Shown piece by piece: positions 32,948-41,007 of a DNA stretch of 64,000 nt. Origin of the DNA: Poriferisodalis sp965203655 (lineage in GTDB: Bacteria; Actinomycetota; Acidimicrobiia; Acidimicrobiales; Poriferisodalaceae); NCBI RefSeq assembly GCF_965203655.1, contig NZ_CBDBDD010000001.1, forward strand, positions 33,512-97,511, read 5' to 3'. Made by a program: the position numbers and the translations under genes. The number at the start of each line of letters is the position of its first letter. The stretch's first letter is position 1. Below the pieces are notes generated by a model, which saw only the letters and a program-made list of their open reading frames with translations, was not told where the DNA came from and did no database searches.

Positions 32948-34582
32948 GTGGCGAGGCTCTTGCAAATTGGCCGGACAAACCTCGTCGGTCCGAGTCTCAG
33001 CCGAATGAGCGAGGCGCAACAGGAAATGAACGAAGCTGCCGATCGCCAATCGGCCGAGGCAGACGAGCCGCCAGACGGCACGGACCCACTCGCGCCGCGG
33101 CCTGCTTTGTCGGAGGACCCAGAGCCCGAGGACGATGAGCCTGGACGTCTCAGTCGCCTCGGCGACACAGCGCTCGCGACTGCCAAGCAAGCGGCTGACG
33201 CGACGGTGTCCGGAGGTCGCAAGGCGGCCGAGACCACTGGCGCAGCCGCTGCATCGACAGCTCGGGTCGTCGGCGAGAACGCCAAGACGGCAGCCGCGGC
33301 CAGCGCGTCAGCGGGGCGGGCAATCGGCAGCGGGGCCGCCAAGGTGGGAGCTACTAGCGGACGGGCCGTTGCCACGGGCACTCGGTGGTTGTTCGACTCG
33401 ACATCTGAGCGCACGGCGCAACTGTTCGCGGCCGCTCAAGGACTGGTGGCGAGCGATCTCACACCTCAGTTGAACGAACTCGTGCAGGCAGCCGTGAAGG
33501 GCAAAGCCACCATCTACGACAAGGCGATGGACGCCGTCTTTCTCGAGACGCACATCGGCGGCGGCAATCACCGTCTCTTTGACGGTGGACACACGCTCCT
33601 CGGCGCGATCAAGGCAGCCCACAACGCGTCGCCAGACGACACATTTGTCCAAAAAGCACTCGGCGGGATGCAGGGCTTGCTTCGCGACGTGTCCACGCCG
33701 AAGGGTCTGCCCTTGGCCAACTGGGACAAGGCCACCTACGACTCCGTCGCGGAGACGCTGAAATCGAACTTCGGCATACCGAAGAAATGGCTCTACGACC
33801 TGAATTCCTACGATGTCGGCGAACTGATGGGCGCCAGCGTCGGAGTCGTTTCGCTGGTCTTCGGCTGGAACAAGGCCGAGACCGAGTCGTTCGCGAGCCT
33901 CGCAGCAGGCATGGGCATGTCGGCTGCCGTGAGCGCGAACCCACTGCTGCTGGCAGTGTCGGTTGTCGCCTTCGGGCGCGCCTTCCACAAGGCAAATCAT
34001 GCAGACGAGTACGTCGAGCTGGCCGAGGGCGGGCTCAAGGGCGCAATCGGCATCGGGGCCAGCTTAGGCACCGTCGCGCTCGTCGGCGTCGCGGGCGGCC
34101 CCGCCGGCGTTGCTCTGCTCGCAGGCGTCACCGCAGGAGTGCTCGCACACGTCGCCACCAAGGACGTAACCCTGGAGTCCATCCACAGCTTCGTCAAGGA
34201 TGATGCGGCAACGGTGGTACGCCAAATCACTCAACAGGCCATTGCCATCGGCGATGCCATAGGGGATGTCGCAGCTGACGCTGGCCGCGCTGTCACGGAC
34301 GGCACGGCAAGCGTCGGCAGGATCGTGGCCGGTAGCGCAGCGATCGCTGGCAAGTCCGTTGCAAGCTCGGCGGCGGCTGTCGGACGCTTCTCAGCCGACC
34401 AAGCAACGACGGTCGGGCGAGGGACGGCCGACGCAGCTCAGGCTGCCGGACGCCTCGCAGCGGATGCCGCCGCGGCGACGTCGACCGCAGCTGGTTCAGT
34501 GGCGCGGCGAGCCAAGGCGCTCATCGACCGCGAAGGGCCGGAAGATGTCGAAGTCGACCAGCCGGACACATCCGACGGCTGA
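32948..34582 (+). CDS. uncharacterised Ala/Gly-rich repeat-flanked protein paired with VWA
   Basis: I do not recognise this family. 544 codons from GTG 32948; ATG 33005 is the alternative and neither has a good ribosome site. Residues 20-65 are acidic. Residues about 70-145 and 430-525 are alanine-rich repeats of the form AAxxGRxxxx, flanking a globular core (150-350) with THIGGGNHRLFDGGHTLLGA, LANWDKATYDSVAE and WLYDLNSYDVGELMGAS. Two glycine-rich hydrophobic stretches, about 318-345 and 364-402 (GTVALVGVAGGPAGVALLAG), could enter a membrane. The symmetry of repeat-core-repeat is unusual. The divergent VWA gene suggests a two-protein system. Confidence 0.65.
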   Translation: MARLLQIGRTNLVGPSLSRMSEAQQEMNEAADRQSAEADEPPDGTDPLAPRPALSEDPEPEDDEPGRLSRLGDTALATAKQAADATVSGGRKAAETTGAAAASTARVVGENAKTAAAASASAGRAIGSGAAKVGATSGRAVATGTRWLFDSTSERTAQLFAAAQGLVASDLTPQLNELVQAAVKGKATIYDKAMDAVFLETHIGGGNHRLFDGGHTLLGAIKAAHNASPDDTFVQKALGGMQGLLRDVSTPKGLPLANWDKATYDSVAETLKSNFGIPKKWLYDLNSYDVGELMGASVGVVSLVFGWNKAETESFASLAAGMGMSAAVSANPLLLAVSVVAFGRAFHKANHADEYVELAEGGLKGAIGIGASLGTVALVGVAGGPAGVALLAGVTAGVLAHVATKDVTLESIHSFVKDDAATVVRQITQQAIAIGDAIGDVAADAGRAVTDGTASVGRIVAGSAAIAGKSVASSAAAVGRFSADQATTVGRGTADAAQAAGRLAADAAAATSTAAGSVARRAKALIDREGPEDVEVDQPDTSDG

Positions 34583-34637
34583 GACCAGATAGCAGCGAGG
34601 GACCCGTTCTCGGCTGAGCGCGAAGCGCGGCATCCGG

Positions 34638-34994
34638 TCAGAGGTTGAGTGCGCTGCGCAGCGTCTCGTCAATCGTCCGGAGTTCCAGCGCGTGCAGGCG
34701 GCCGATCCGGCGGATGAGACGCTCAGTCGAGACTGCCCGCACCTGCTCGATCTGAAACGCCGTCTCAGCGGACAATCCGTTAGCGCGGTCAGCATGGCAT
34801 ACGACGTGCAACGGGATCCCCCGAATGGTGGTTGTACCCGGAACCACGATGACCATCTTCAGATTCGGATGATGCAGCCGATTCTCCGACACAATCACCG
34901 CCGGACGCACAAGCGCCTGTTCGGGATCGCGCGGTTCGATTCCGAAGTCGACAAGCCAGATGTCGCCGCGGAGCAGCTGCTCCTCAACCGCCAT
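34638..34994 (-). CDS. MazF/PemK-type endoribonuclease toxin
   Basis: 118 codons from the ATG at 34994: LLRGDIWLVDFGIEPRDPEQALVRPAVIVSENRL is the standard MazF opening (GDIW, RPAVIVS), followed by MVIVVPGTTTIRG and the C-terminal IEQVRAVSTERLIRRIGRL, matching the family's QVRTVS...R...G.L. The toxin would cut mRNA or rRNA. The start overlaps the end of the antitoxin gene by 11 bases, giving coupling. Third toxin-antitoxin module in under 19 kb. Confidence 0.88.
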   Translation of the reverse strand: MAVEEQLLRGDIWLVDFGIEPRDPEQALVRPAVIVSENRLHHPNLKMVIVVPGTTTIRGIPLHVVCHADRANGLSAETAFQIEQVRAVSTERLIRRIGRLHALELRTIDETLRSALNL

Positions 34995-35235
34995 CGAGGC
35001 CGTCCGCAGCCGCGGCGTCAAGACGGCGACTCTCGGCCTGGTAGATGGCCGCTTGCTCGGAATCGAGATTGTCGAGCGCATCCCGCACCGACGTCCACCA
35101 TTCGTCACGGCTGAGCCGATGCACGGCTTCGGTCACAACCTGCAGCATCGACGTGCTCCGCTGCTCAGCGAGGCGAGCTATTTCGTCGCGCAGATCGGTG
35201 GGCATCCGCAGCGTGGTCGTCTGAGTTAGCGCCAT
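34984..35235 (-). CDS. antitoxin of MazEF-type module
   Basis: 83 codons, starting MALTQTTTLRMPTDLRDEIARLAEQRSTSM, a ribbon-helix-helix-like DNA-binding N-terminus rather than the AbrB fold of E. coli MazE. The C-terminal part is rich in acidic residues (DNLDSEQAAIY) and would neutralise the toxin. It has no Shine-Dalgarno and a TANNNT box 6 bases upstream of the ATG, so it is probably leaderless. Antitoxins repress their own operon in this family. Confidence 0.82.
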   Translation of the reverse strand: MALTQTTTLRMPTDLRDEIARLAEQRSTSMLQVVTEAVHRLSRDEWWTSVRDALDNLDSEQAAIYQAESRRLDAAAADGLDGG

Positions 35236-35241
35236 ATTTGT

Positions 35242-35247
35242 AGCTTA
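35242..35247 (-). promoter_or_regulatory. putative -10 box, leaderless antitoxin transcript
   Basis: On the minus strand TAAGCT ends 6 bases before the antitoxin ATG at 35235, the same spacing as at the vapBC promoter at 16511. Confidence 0.45.
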
Positions 35248-35319
35248 ACGCGGCGATCACTTTGGCGTCGTTGGTCATTCCGTCTTGCGACAGCAGATAC
35301 GGCTCCGACGCTGGCAGGG

Positions 35320-36123
35320 TCAGTAGATCTTGGAGTCGGCTCCGGTGGCGGCTTCGGCTACGCCGGACTCGCGGGCGGTGCGGAGGTCGCGGGCCATGCC
35401 GCGGCCGAGTGCCATGGCGTCGCCGGCCACCGTTTGCATGCGGTAGCCCTTGGCTCGGCGGTTCGCCGACAACCCAGCCGTGGAATGGATGCCCGCCACC
35501 ACGCCGTGTGCGGCGCATCGTTCGGCGATGTGCTCGAGCGCTGCCTTGTAGTCGGCGTTGTCGTCGGTGTAGCCGGGGCCGTAGCCGTAGCTGATCGACA
35601 GGTCGGCAGGCCCGACGTAGATGGCGTCGACGCCCTCGATCGCCAGGATCTCATCCAGCGCCTCGACTGCCTGGCGGGTCTCGATCATGGGAATGCAGGC
35701 CGTGGTGTCGTTCGCCACCTCGAAGTAGTTCTCCCCCGCCGCAGCCCGCGCAGCCACCAGCACCGGGCCGAAGCTGCGGGCACCCAGCGGCGGGTATTTG
35801 CACGCCGTCACCGCCGCCTGGGCCTCCGCAACCGAGTTCACCATGGGCACAACAACACCCCGCGCCCCCGCATCGAGCACCCGCCCGATGATGCCCGGCT
35901 CGTTCCACGGCACCCGCACGATCGGCGTGCCGCCGCCCATCTCGATGGCCTGCATCATCTCAACCGCGACCTGGTAGTCGGCCACGCCGTGCTGCATGTC
36001 GACACAGACGTAGTCGAAGCCGGCACGCCCGGCGATTTCGGCCGAATGGCTGGAAGCCATCGACAGCCACGTGCCCAGCGTCTCGTCGCCGGCAGCCCAG
36101 GTGTCCATCATCGTGTTCGGCAT
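35320..36123 (-). CDS. HpcH/HpaI aldolase family protein
   Basis: 267 codons, class II pyruvate-type aldolase (2-keto-3-deoxy acid cleavage). Signatures: GFDYVCVDMQHGVADYQ with the metal- and base-related HG, VRVPWNEPGIIGRVLDAGARGVVVPMVNS, PLGARSFGPVLVAARAAAGENY, IPMIETRQAVEALDEI with the metal-binding Glu, and VDAIYVGPADLSISYG. All are the standard HpaI/HpcH landmarks. It lies at the end of an operon with a NIPSNAP protein and a phenylacetate-CoA-ligase-like gene, so it may act on a ring-derived keto acid; the substrate is not proven. Confidence 0.9.
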   Translation of the reverse strand: MPNTMMDTWAAGDETLGTWLSMASSHSAEIAGRAGFDYVCVDMQHGVADYQVAVEMMQAIEMGGGTPIVRVPWNEPGIIGRVLDAGARGVVVPMVNSVAEAQAAVTACKYPPLGARSFGPVLVAARAAAGENYFEVANDTTACIPMIETRQAVEALDEILAIEGVDAIYVGPADLSISYGYGPGYTDDNADYKAALEHIAERCAAHGVVAGIHSTAGLSANRRAKGYRMQTVAGDAMALGRGMARDLRTARESGVAEAATGADSKIY

Positions 36124-36139
36124 AGGTGTGCGCTCCGGC

Positions 36140-36448
36140 TCAGCTTTCGAAGATGTCGCGCAGCATCACGTTTTCCTGAATCTCCAGCAGGGGCGCGATC
36201 TCCCTGACGAACTCCAGCCACTGCGGATCCTCGAACAGCGCCTTGCGCTTTTCGGCACGCTCCTCAAGCGTGTCGTAGCGCCACAGGTGGTAGATCTCGT
36301 TGATGCCGCCGAACTCGGTGGTGTAGTAGCCCACCGGTTCGCCCAGGTATTTGCGCTGTGCTTCGTAGCCCTTCTCGAAGTACTCCTTCACCCAGCGTTC
36401 AGGGGCACCCACCTTCAGCCGGTAGTGCCGCATCTCCACAAAGCTCAT
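36140..36448 (-). CDS. NIPSNAP family protein
   Basis: 102 codons. MSFVEMRHYRLKVGAPERWVKEYFEKGYEAQRKYLGE is the typical strand-helix of NIPSNAP dimeric alpha-beta barrel proteins, and YYTTEFGGINEIYHLWRYDTLEERAEKR matches the second module, which contains the conserved N-E-HLW. The function in bacteria is unknown; members often accompany aromatic or lipid degradation genes. It lies 16 bases upstream of the aldolase gene and 77 bases downstream of the ligase gene, same strand. Confidence 0.85.
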   Translation of the reverse strand: MSFVEMRHYRLKVGAPERWVKEYFEKGYEAQRKYLGEPVGYYTTEFGGINEIYHLWRYDTLEERAEKRKALFEDPQWLEFVREIAPLLEIQENVMLRDIFES

Positions 36449-36525
36449 GACTGTCTCCTTCGGCCGTGCTCAAGCCATGCCCCGTCGTGGCTCGACCGCC
36501 GAACCGTAGCGCGCCCCCGATGTGC

Positions 36526-37824
36526 TCAGCCCCGGAGGTCGCGGACTCGCTGGGCCTTGCCTTCTGAGCGGGGAATGCCGTCGGGCTCGACGGTCCGCAC
36601 CTCCACGGAGATGCCGATGCGCTGGCGGACGGTGTTGGCGAAGTCTGCAGCGATCGCATCGTGGCCGCCGGCGTCGGACTTGGGCTCCACCACTGCGGTG
36701 ATGCCCTCCATTCGGCCCTGGGAGTGCACTTCGAGAAGGAAGTGCCCGGTGAGCCGAGGATCAGCCGAGACCAACTCCTCGAACTGGCTGGGAAACACGT
36801 TGACGCCGCGGATGATGAGCATGTCGTCGGTGCGGGCAGCCACCCGGCCCATACGGCGCATCGAGCGGGCCGTGCCCGGCTGCAGCGAGCAGATGTCCCG
36901 GGTCCGGTAGCGGATCACCGGCATCGCAACCTTGGTCAGCGAGGTGAACACCAGCTCGCCCGTCTCGCCTTCGGGCAGCACCTCGCCCGAGTCTGGGTCG
37001 ATGACCTCGGGATAGAAGTGGTCCTCCCAGATCGTCGGCCCGTCCTTGGTCTCCACGCACTCGTTGGCGACACCCCCGCCGATGACCTCAGAGAGGCCGT
37101 AGATGTCGACAGCGTCGATGCCGAAGGCCTCTTCGAGCTCGGCCCGCATCGCCTCCGACCACGGCTCCGCGCCGAACAGCCCCACCCGTAGCGAGGTGGA
37201 TGCGGGGTCGATGCCCTGGCTGCGGAACTCGTCGGCCACCACCAGCGCATACGACGGCGTCGCGCACAGCACATCGGCATCGAAGTCCACCAGCAGCTGC
37301 ACCTGCCGGGCCGTCTGGCCGACCGACGCCGGCACCACCGTGCAGCCGAACTGCTCGGCCGCGTAGTGCGCGCCCAGCCCGCCGGTGAACAGGCCGTAGC
37401 CGTAGGAAACATGCACCACATCGCCGGGCCGCACACCGGCTGCGACCAGCGAGCGCTGATACACGTGCACCCACATGTCGATATCCGACTGCGTGTACCC
37501 GACGACGGTCGCCTTGCCGGTCGTGCCCGAGGAGGCGTGAACACGCACGACCTGGTCCCGCGGCACCGCGAACATGCCGAAGGGGTAGTTGTCGCGCAGC
37601 TCGGTCTTGGTGGTGAAGGGGAACCGTGCCAAGTCGTCCAGGCTGCGCAGATCCGACGGGTGGACGCCTGCGTCGTCGAACAGACGCTGGTAGGCGGGCA
37701 CGTGCGCGTACGCATGCGCCAGGCTCCAGGCGAGGCGCTCGAGCTGGACGGCCCGGATCTCAGCGATCGGCGCTTGCTCGATGGGATGCAGTCCCCGCCC
37801 CGCGGCGGGCTCGAACTTGGCCAT
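36526..37824 (-). CDS. paaK: phenylacetate-CoA ligase family protein
   Basis: Adenylate-forming CoA ligase of 432 codons, the PaaK length. The P-loop is VRVHASSGTTGKATVVGYT; other marks are SYGYGLFTGGLGAHYAAEQFGCTVVP, LFGAEPWSEAMR, DIYGLSEVIGGGVANEC and YRTRDICSL, then MLIIRGVNVFPSQFEEL, and the terminal EGKAQRVRDLRG with the catalytic lysine. It converts an arylacetic acid to its CoA thioester with ATP. No paaABC-type oxygenase genes are in the window, so an aryl substrate other than phenylacetate is possible. First gene of the operon with NIPSNAP and HpaI. Confidence 0.88.
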   Translation of the reverse strand: MAKFEPAAGRGLHPIEQAPIAEIRAVQLERLAWSLAHAYAHVPAYQRLFDDAGVHPSDLRSLDDLARFPFTTKTELRDNYPFGMFAVPRDQVVRVHASSGTTGKATVVGYTQSDIDMWVHVYQRSLVAAGVRPGDVVHVSYGYGLFTGGLGAHYAAEQFGCTVVPASVGQTARQVQLLVDFDADVLCATPSYALVVADEFRSQGIDPASTSLRVGLFGAEPWSEAMRAELEEAFGIDAVDIYGLSEVIGGGVANECVETKDGPTIWEDHFYPEVIDPDSGEVLPEGETGELVFTSLTKVAMPVIRYRTRDICSLQPGTARSMRRMGRVAARTDDMLIIRGVNVFPSQFEELVSADPRLTGHFLLEVHSQGRMEGITAVVEPKSDAGGHDAIAADFANTVRQRIGISVEVRTVEPDGIPRSEGKAQRVRDLRG

Positions 37825-38005
37825 GTGGCGGTTCCTCGTGTCGTCGGCGGTCGGCAGCTCTCGATCGATGCCGGCCCCGATGATGCCCGTTCAGATGATG
37901 GCAGGGGCGCCGGCTTCCTAGTGTTGACGTCTGCGGCACCGCTCCCGCCCGACGCGGCACCGTTCCTGTACCGCAACCGCCCGGAGGCCGGCCGGCCGAT
38001 GTTCC

Positions 38006-39148
38006 ATGACTGACTTCCGCTTCACGATCCTGGTCGTGCCGTACATGCGCCGGCGCGACGAGCAGATCGGCCTCGCCGGATCGATGCCCGAGCGCTGGCA
38101 GACCCTCATGGATCACGTGCGGACCCAGATGCAGTTCGCCGAGTCGGTCGGCTACGACGGCTTCGCCATGACCGAGCAGCACATGCAGGTCGAGGGCATC
38201 GAGACCACCACCAACCCGCTGTTCTGGGATTACTTCGTGGCCCAGCACACCGAGCGGATGCGTGTGGGCCAGCTCGGCATGAACCTCACCGCTGTCAACC
38301 CGATCCAGCTCGCCGAGAACATCGCCATCCTCGACCACTTCACCGGCGGGCGCACCTTCGTGGGCTTCACGCGCGGCAACACTCCCCGCTGGACCGGCAC
38401 CTTTGGGCAGCACCTCGGCATCACCTCGACCGAATCCGACAAGTCCGAGGCCGACCAACGAAGCCGGCGGGCCCTCTACGAGAACTGGCACCTCATCAAG
38501 TCGCTGTGGACCCAGGAGAAGGTGTCGATCCAGGGCGAGTTCTGGCAGGTGCCGCCCGAGATGGAATGGCACTTCCCGCCGACCGACGATTTCGATCCGA
38601 CCGCCGTCGACGAGGACAAGACCCTGCGCGAAATCGGTATCGTCCCCCGGCCGTTGCAGCGGCCGCACCCGCCGGTGTACGCACCGTTCAGCTACAGCAT
38701 GGAGACCTCGAAGTTCTGGGCACGCGAGGGGGGGAAGATGGTGAGCTTCGTGGCGCCCGAGCGGCAGAGCTTCATCGGCACCGCGCTGGGCATCTACCTC
38801 GAGGAAGCGCATAACGCGGGGCGCGAGACATCTGCGGCCGATGCGCTGGCGATCGGCGGCCACCTCACCATGGGCCGCACACCCGCCGAAGCTGCGGACC
38901 TCTACGCCGGCTTCGAGGAGCTGTTCAACTGGGCCTACAACGCGCCGCCCTACGTGGTGCCGATGGGGCGTGTGTGGCGAGGCAGCAGGGAAGAGGAACT
39001 CGACCACGTGGCCTCGCTGCACGAGGAGTTCGGTGTCACCGAGTTCTTCCTGTGGCATCACGTCGGCTACTTCACTCAGGACCAAGAGCTGGCCATGCTC
39101 AACGAGTTCGCCGAAGGCGTGATCGCTCCCCTGCGAGCTGGCGCCTGA
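38006..39148 (+). CDS. luciferase-like monooxygenase (LLM, long type)
   Basis: 380 codons, bacterial-luciferase family barrel. MTDFRFTILVVPYMRRRDEQ opens the protein; GYDGFAMTEQHMQVEG, RVGQLGMNLTAVNPIQLAENIAILDHFTGGRTFVGFTRGNT and the later PVYAPFSYSMETSKFWAREGG are luciferase-like landmarks. It is longer than F420-dependent types and has the TEQH motif of FMNH2-dependent or alkanal monooxygenase-like members. The ATG at 38006 has no convincing ribosome site. It is followed by a small membrane protein 16 bases on, likely co-transcribed, and is divergent from paaK. Confidence 0.83.
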   Translation: MTDFRFTILVVPYMRRRDEQIGLAGSMPERWQTLMDHVRTQMQFAESVGYDGFAMTEQHMQVEGIETTTNPLFWDYFVAQHTERMRVGQLGMNLTAVNPIQLAENIAILDHFTGGRTFVGFTRGNTPRWTGTFGQHLGITSTESDKSEADQRSRRALYENWHLIKSLWTQEKVSIQGEFWQVPPEMEWHFPPTDDFDPTAVDEDKTLREIGIVPRPLQRPHPPVYAPFSYSMETSKFWAREGGKMVSFVAPERQSFIGTALGIYLEEAHNAGRETSAADALAIGGHLTMGRTPAEAADLYAGFEELFNWAYNAPPYVVPMGRVWRGSREEELDHVASLHEEFGVTEFFLWHHVGYFTQDQELAMLNEFAEGVIAPLRAGA

Positions 39149-39164
39149 GCACGGCCTGCGAACT

Positions 39165-39791
39165 GTGACGAGCGCAGCCGACGACAACCGACTGGTCGGC
39201 GTCGGCGCACTGGATGCCCGCTCCCGGGCGGTTGCGGTGGCGATGGCGTTCAAGGTGGCGCTGGCGCTGTGCTTCGTGGTGGCCATCGCCGTGCCGCTCG
39301 ATCACCTCGAAGGCAAGGGGATGGCATTCCGCTTCCCGCTGTTCATGCTGTCAGCGGTGGTGGTGCCGCTGGCGTGGCGCGGGCGGTTCCGGCCGTATCC
39401 GGCGACTGCCGACGTGCTCATCGTGGCGCCGTTCCTGATCGACACGCTCGGCAACCTGGCCTACGTCTACGACACCTTCGACGCCACCGACGACGTGCTG
39501 CACACGCTCAACTGGATCCTGCTCGTCGGTGCGTTTCACGCCTGGCGCTATCGCCGTGGCGGGGCCGCAGATCGCCTGTCCCGCGGCGATGCGTGGTTGC
39601 TCGGCGCAGGACTCGGCGCGCTCGCCATCGTGGGCTGGGAAGCAGCCGAGTGGATCGTGGCCGAGACGGGCGCAGGCGGCGGCCTCGATCTCACCTACGA
39701 CGACACCGTCGCCGACCTCGTCCTTTCTACCGCTGGCGGCATGATCGGCTCCGCTCTCGCCGTCACTCTCTTTCCGGCGCGACCCCGCTGA
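39165..39791 (+). CDS. membrane protein, DUF2238/YjdF-like
   Basis: 208 codons from the GTG at 39165. About five hydrophobic segments: ALALCFVVAIAVP, FPLFMLSAVVVPLAW, TADVLIVAPFLIDTLGNLAYVY, WILLVGAFHAWRY, and the final VLSTAGGMIGSALAV. The acidic/His segments FDATDDVLHTLNWI and LTYDDTVADLVLSTAGG resemble DUF2238 proteins (E. coli YjdF). Function unknown. It follows the luciferase-like gene closely. Confidence 0.6.
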   Translation: MTSAADDNRLVGVGALDARSRAVAVAMAFKVALALCFVVAIAVPLDHLEGKGMAFRFPLFMLSAVVVPLAWRGRFRPYPATADVLIVAPFLIDTLGNLAYVYDTFDATDDVLHTLNWILLVGAFHAWRYRRGGAADRLSRGDAWLLGAGLGALAIVGWEAAEWIVAETGAGGGLDLTYDDTVADLVLSTAGGMIGSALAVTLFPARPR

Positions 39792-39807
39792 ATCGCTGAG
39801 CCGTATT

Positions 39808-39823
39808 GCTGCCAGCCGGCAGC
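39808..39823. terminator. hairpin between convergent genes
   Basis: GCTGCC AGCC GGCAGC, a perfect 6-bp stem with a 4-base loop, lies in the 33-base gap between the membrane-protein stop and the aminotransferase stop. There is no long U run, but the position suits a shared terminator. Confidence 0.45.
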
Positions 39824-39824
39824 G

Positions 39825-40985
39825 CTACAGGGTGCGGAGGCGTTCTATGGCTTCGTCGAGGACGGCATGTTGCTTGCAGAAGGCGAAGCGGACGAGGTGG
39901 CGGCCCTCGTGGACGTTGTCATACATGACGACGTTCGGGACCGCGGCCACCCCGATGCGTTCGGGCAGGCCCCAACAGAACTCGATGCCGTCGTCGTGGC
40001 CGATCGAGCGGATGTCGGCGGTAATGAAGTAGGTGCCAGAAGGCTCGAAGACCTCGAGGCCTGTCGAGCGCAAGCCCTCCGACAGCCGGTCTCGCTTGGC
40101 TCGCAGATCGTCGGCTTGGGCTGTGAAGTACTCGTCGCCGAGGTCGAGGCCCGCCGCGATCGCATGCTGGAACGGGCCGCCGCTGACATAGGTCAGCCAT
40201 TGCTTGGCCGTGCGCACGGCGGCCACCAACTCGGGGCGGGCGCACACCCAGCCGATCTTCCAGCCGGTGACGGCGAAGGTCTTGCCGCCGCTGGAGATCG
40301 TGACCGTGCGGTCGGCCATGCCGGGCAGCGTCGCGATGGGGATGTGCTCGCCGTCGAAGGTCAAGTGCTCGTACACCTCGTCGGTGACCACGATGAGGTC
40401 CCGTTCGATCGCCACCGCTGCGATGGCCTCCAGCTCTGCCCGGCTGAACACCTTGCCGGTGGGGTTGTGGGGGCTGTTGAGCACCAGCATCCGGGTGCGC
40501 GGCGTCACCGCGGCCGCCAGCTCGTCAGGATCGAATCCGTAGTCGGGAGGGCGCAGGGTCACCACCTTGCGCACCGCCCCCGCCATCGAGATCACCGCGC
40601 CGTACAGGTCGTACCACGGCTCGAAGGTGAGCACGTCGTCGCCCATCTCGGTCAGCGCCAGGATGCTGGCCGCCAAGGCCTCGCTGGCACCAGCGCTGAT
40701 CAGCACCTCGCTGTCGGGATCGACGTCCATGCCCCAGAACCGCTTCTGGTGCCGTGCGACCGCGTGACGCAACTCCGGGATGCCGATGCCCGGCGGGTAC
40801 TGGTTAGCCGTGCCGCTGCGGATCGCTGCGACCGCCGCTTCGAGCACCTCAGCCGGCCCGTCGGTGTCGGGGAAGCCCTGGCCGAGATTGATGGCCCCGG
40901 TGCGCACCGCCAGTGCGGACATCTCGGCGAAGATCGTCAACTGGTAACCCTGCAGGCGCGAACTCAGGTACGGCAGCCGTGCCAT
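39825..40985 (-). CDS. pyridoxal-phosphate aminotransferase, class I (DapC/KAT-like)
   Basis: 386 codons, fold-type I aminotransferase. INLGQGFPDTDGPAEVLEAA and YPPGIGIPELRHAVARH are the N-terminal marks; the PLP loop is LVLNSPHNPTGKVFSR, the internal aldimine lysine sits in SSGGKTFAVTGWKIGWV, and VPNVVMYDNVHEGRHLVRFAFC contains the arginine that binds the substrate carboxylate. The group includes N-succinyl-diaminopimelate aminotransferase and kynurenine/methionine aminotransferases; the sequence does not settle which. Single gene, same strand as the downstream end of the lipoprotein. Confidence 0.9.
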   Translation of the reverse strand: MARLPYLSSRLQGYQLTIFAEMSALAVRTGAINLGQGFPDTDGPAEVLEAAVAAIRSGTANQYPPGIGIPELRHAVARHQKRFWGMDVDPDSEVLISAGASEALAASILALTEMGDDVLTFEPWYDLYGAVISMAGAVRKVVTLRPPDYGFDPDELAAAVTPRTRMLVLNSPHNPTGKVFSRAELEAIAAVAIERDLIVVTDEVYEHLTFDGEHIPIATLPGMADRTVTISSGGKTFAVTGWKIGWVCARPELVAAVRTAKQWLTYVSGGPFQHAIAAGLDLGDEYFTAQADDLRAKRDRLSEGLRSTGLEVFEPSGTYFITADIRSIGHDDGIEFCWGLPERIGVAAVPNVVMYDNVHEGRHLVRFAFCKQHAVLDEAIERLRTL

Positions 40986-41007
40986 GTCGCGGAGGCTAGA
41001 GGCGCCG

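Noticed and set aside
37760..39286. Minus-strand frame of 508 codons opposite the luciferase-like gene
   Set aside because: Composition is that of an antisense shadow (His/Leu/Gly-rich), while the plus strand has the luciferase-like signatures.
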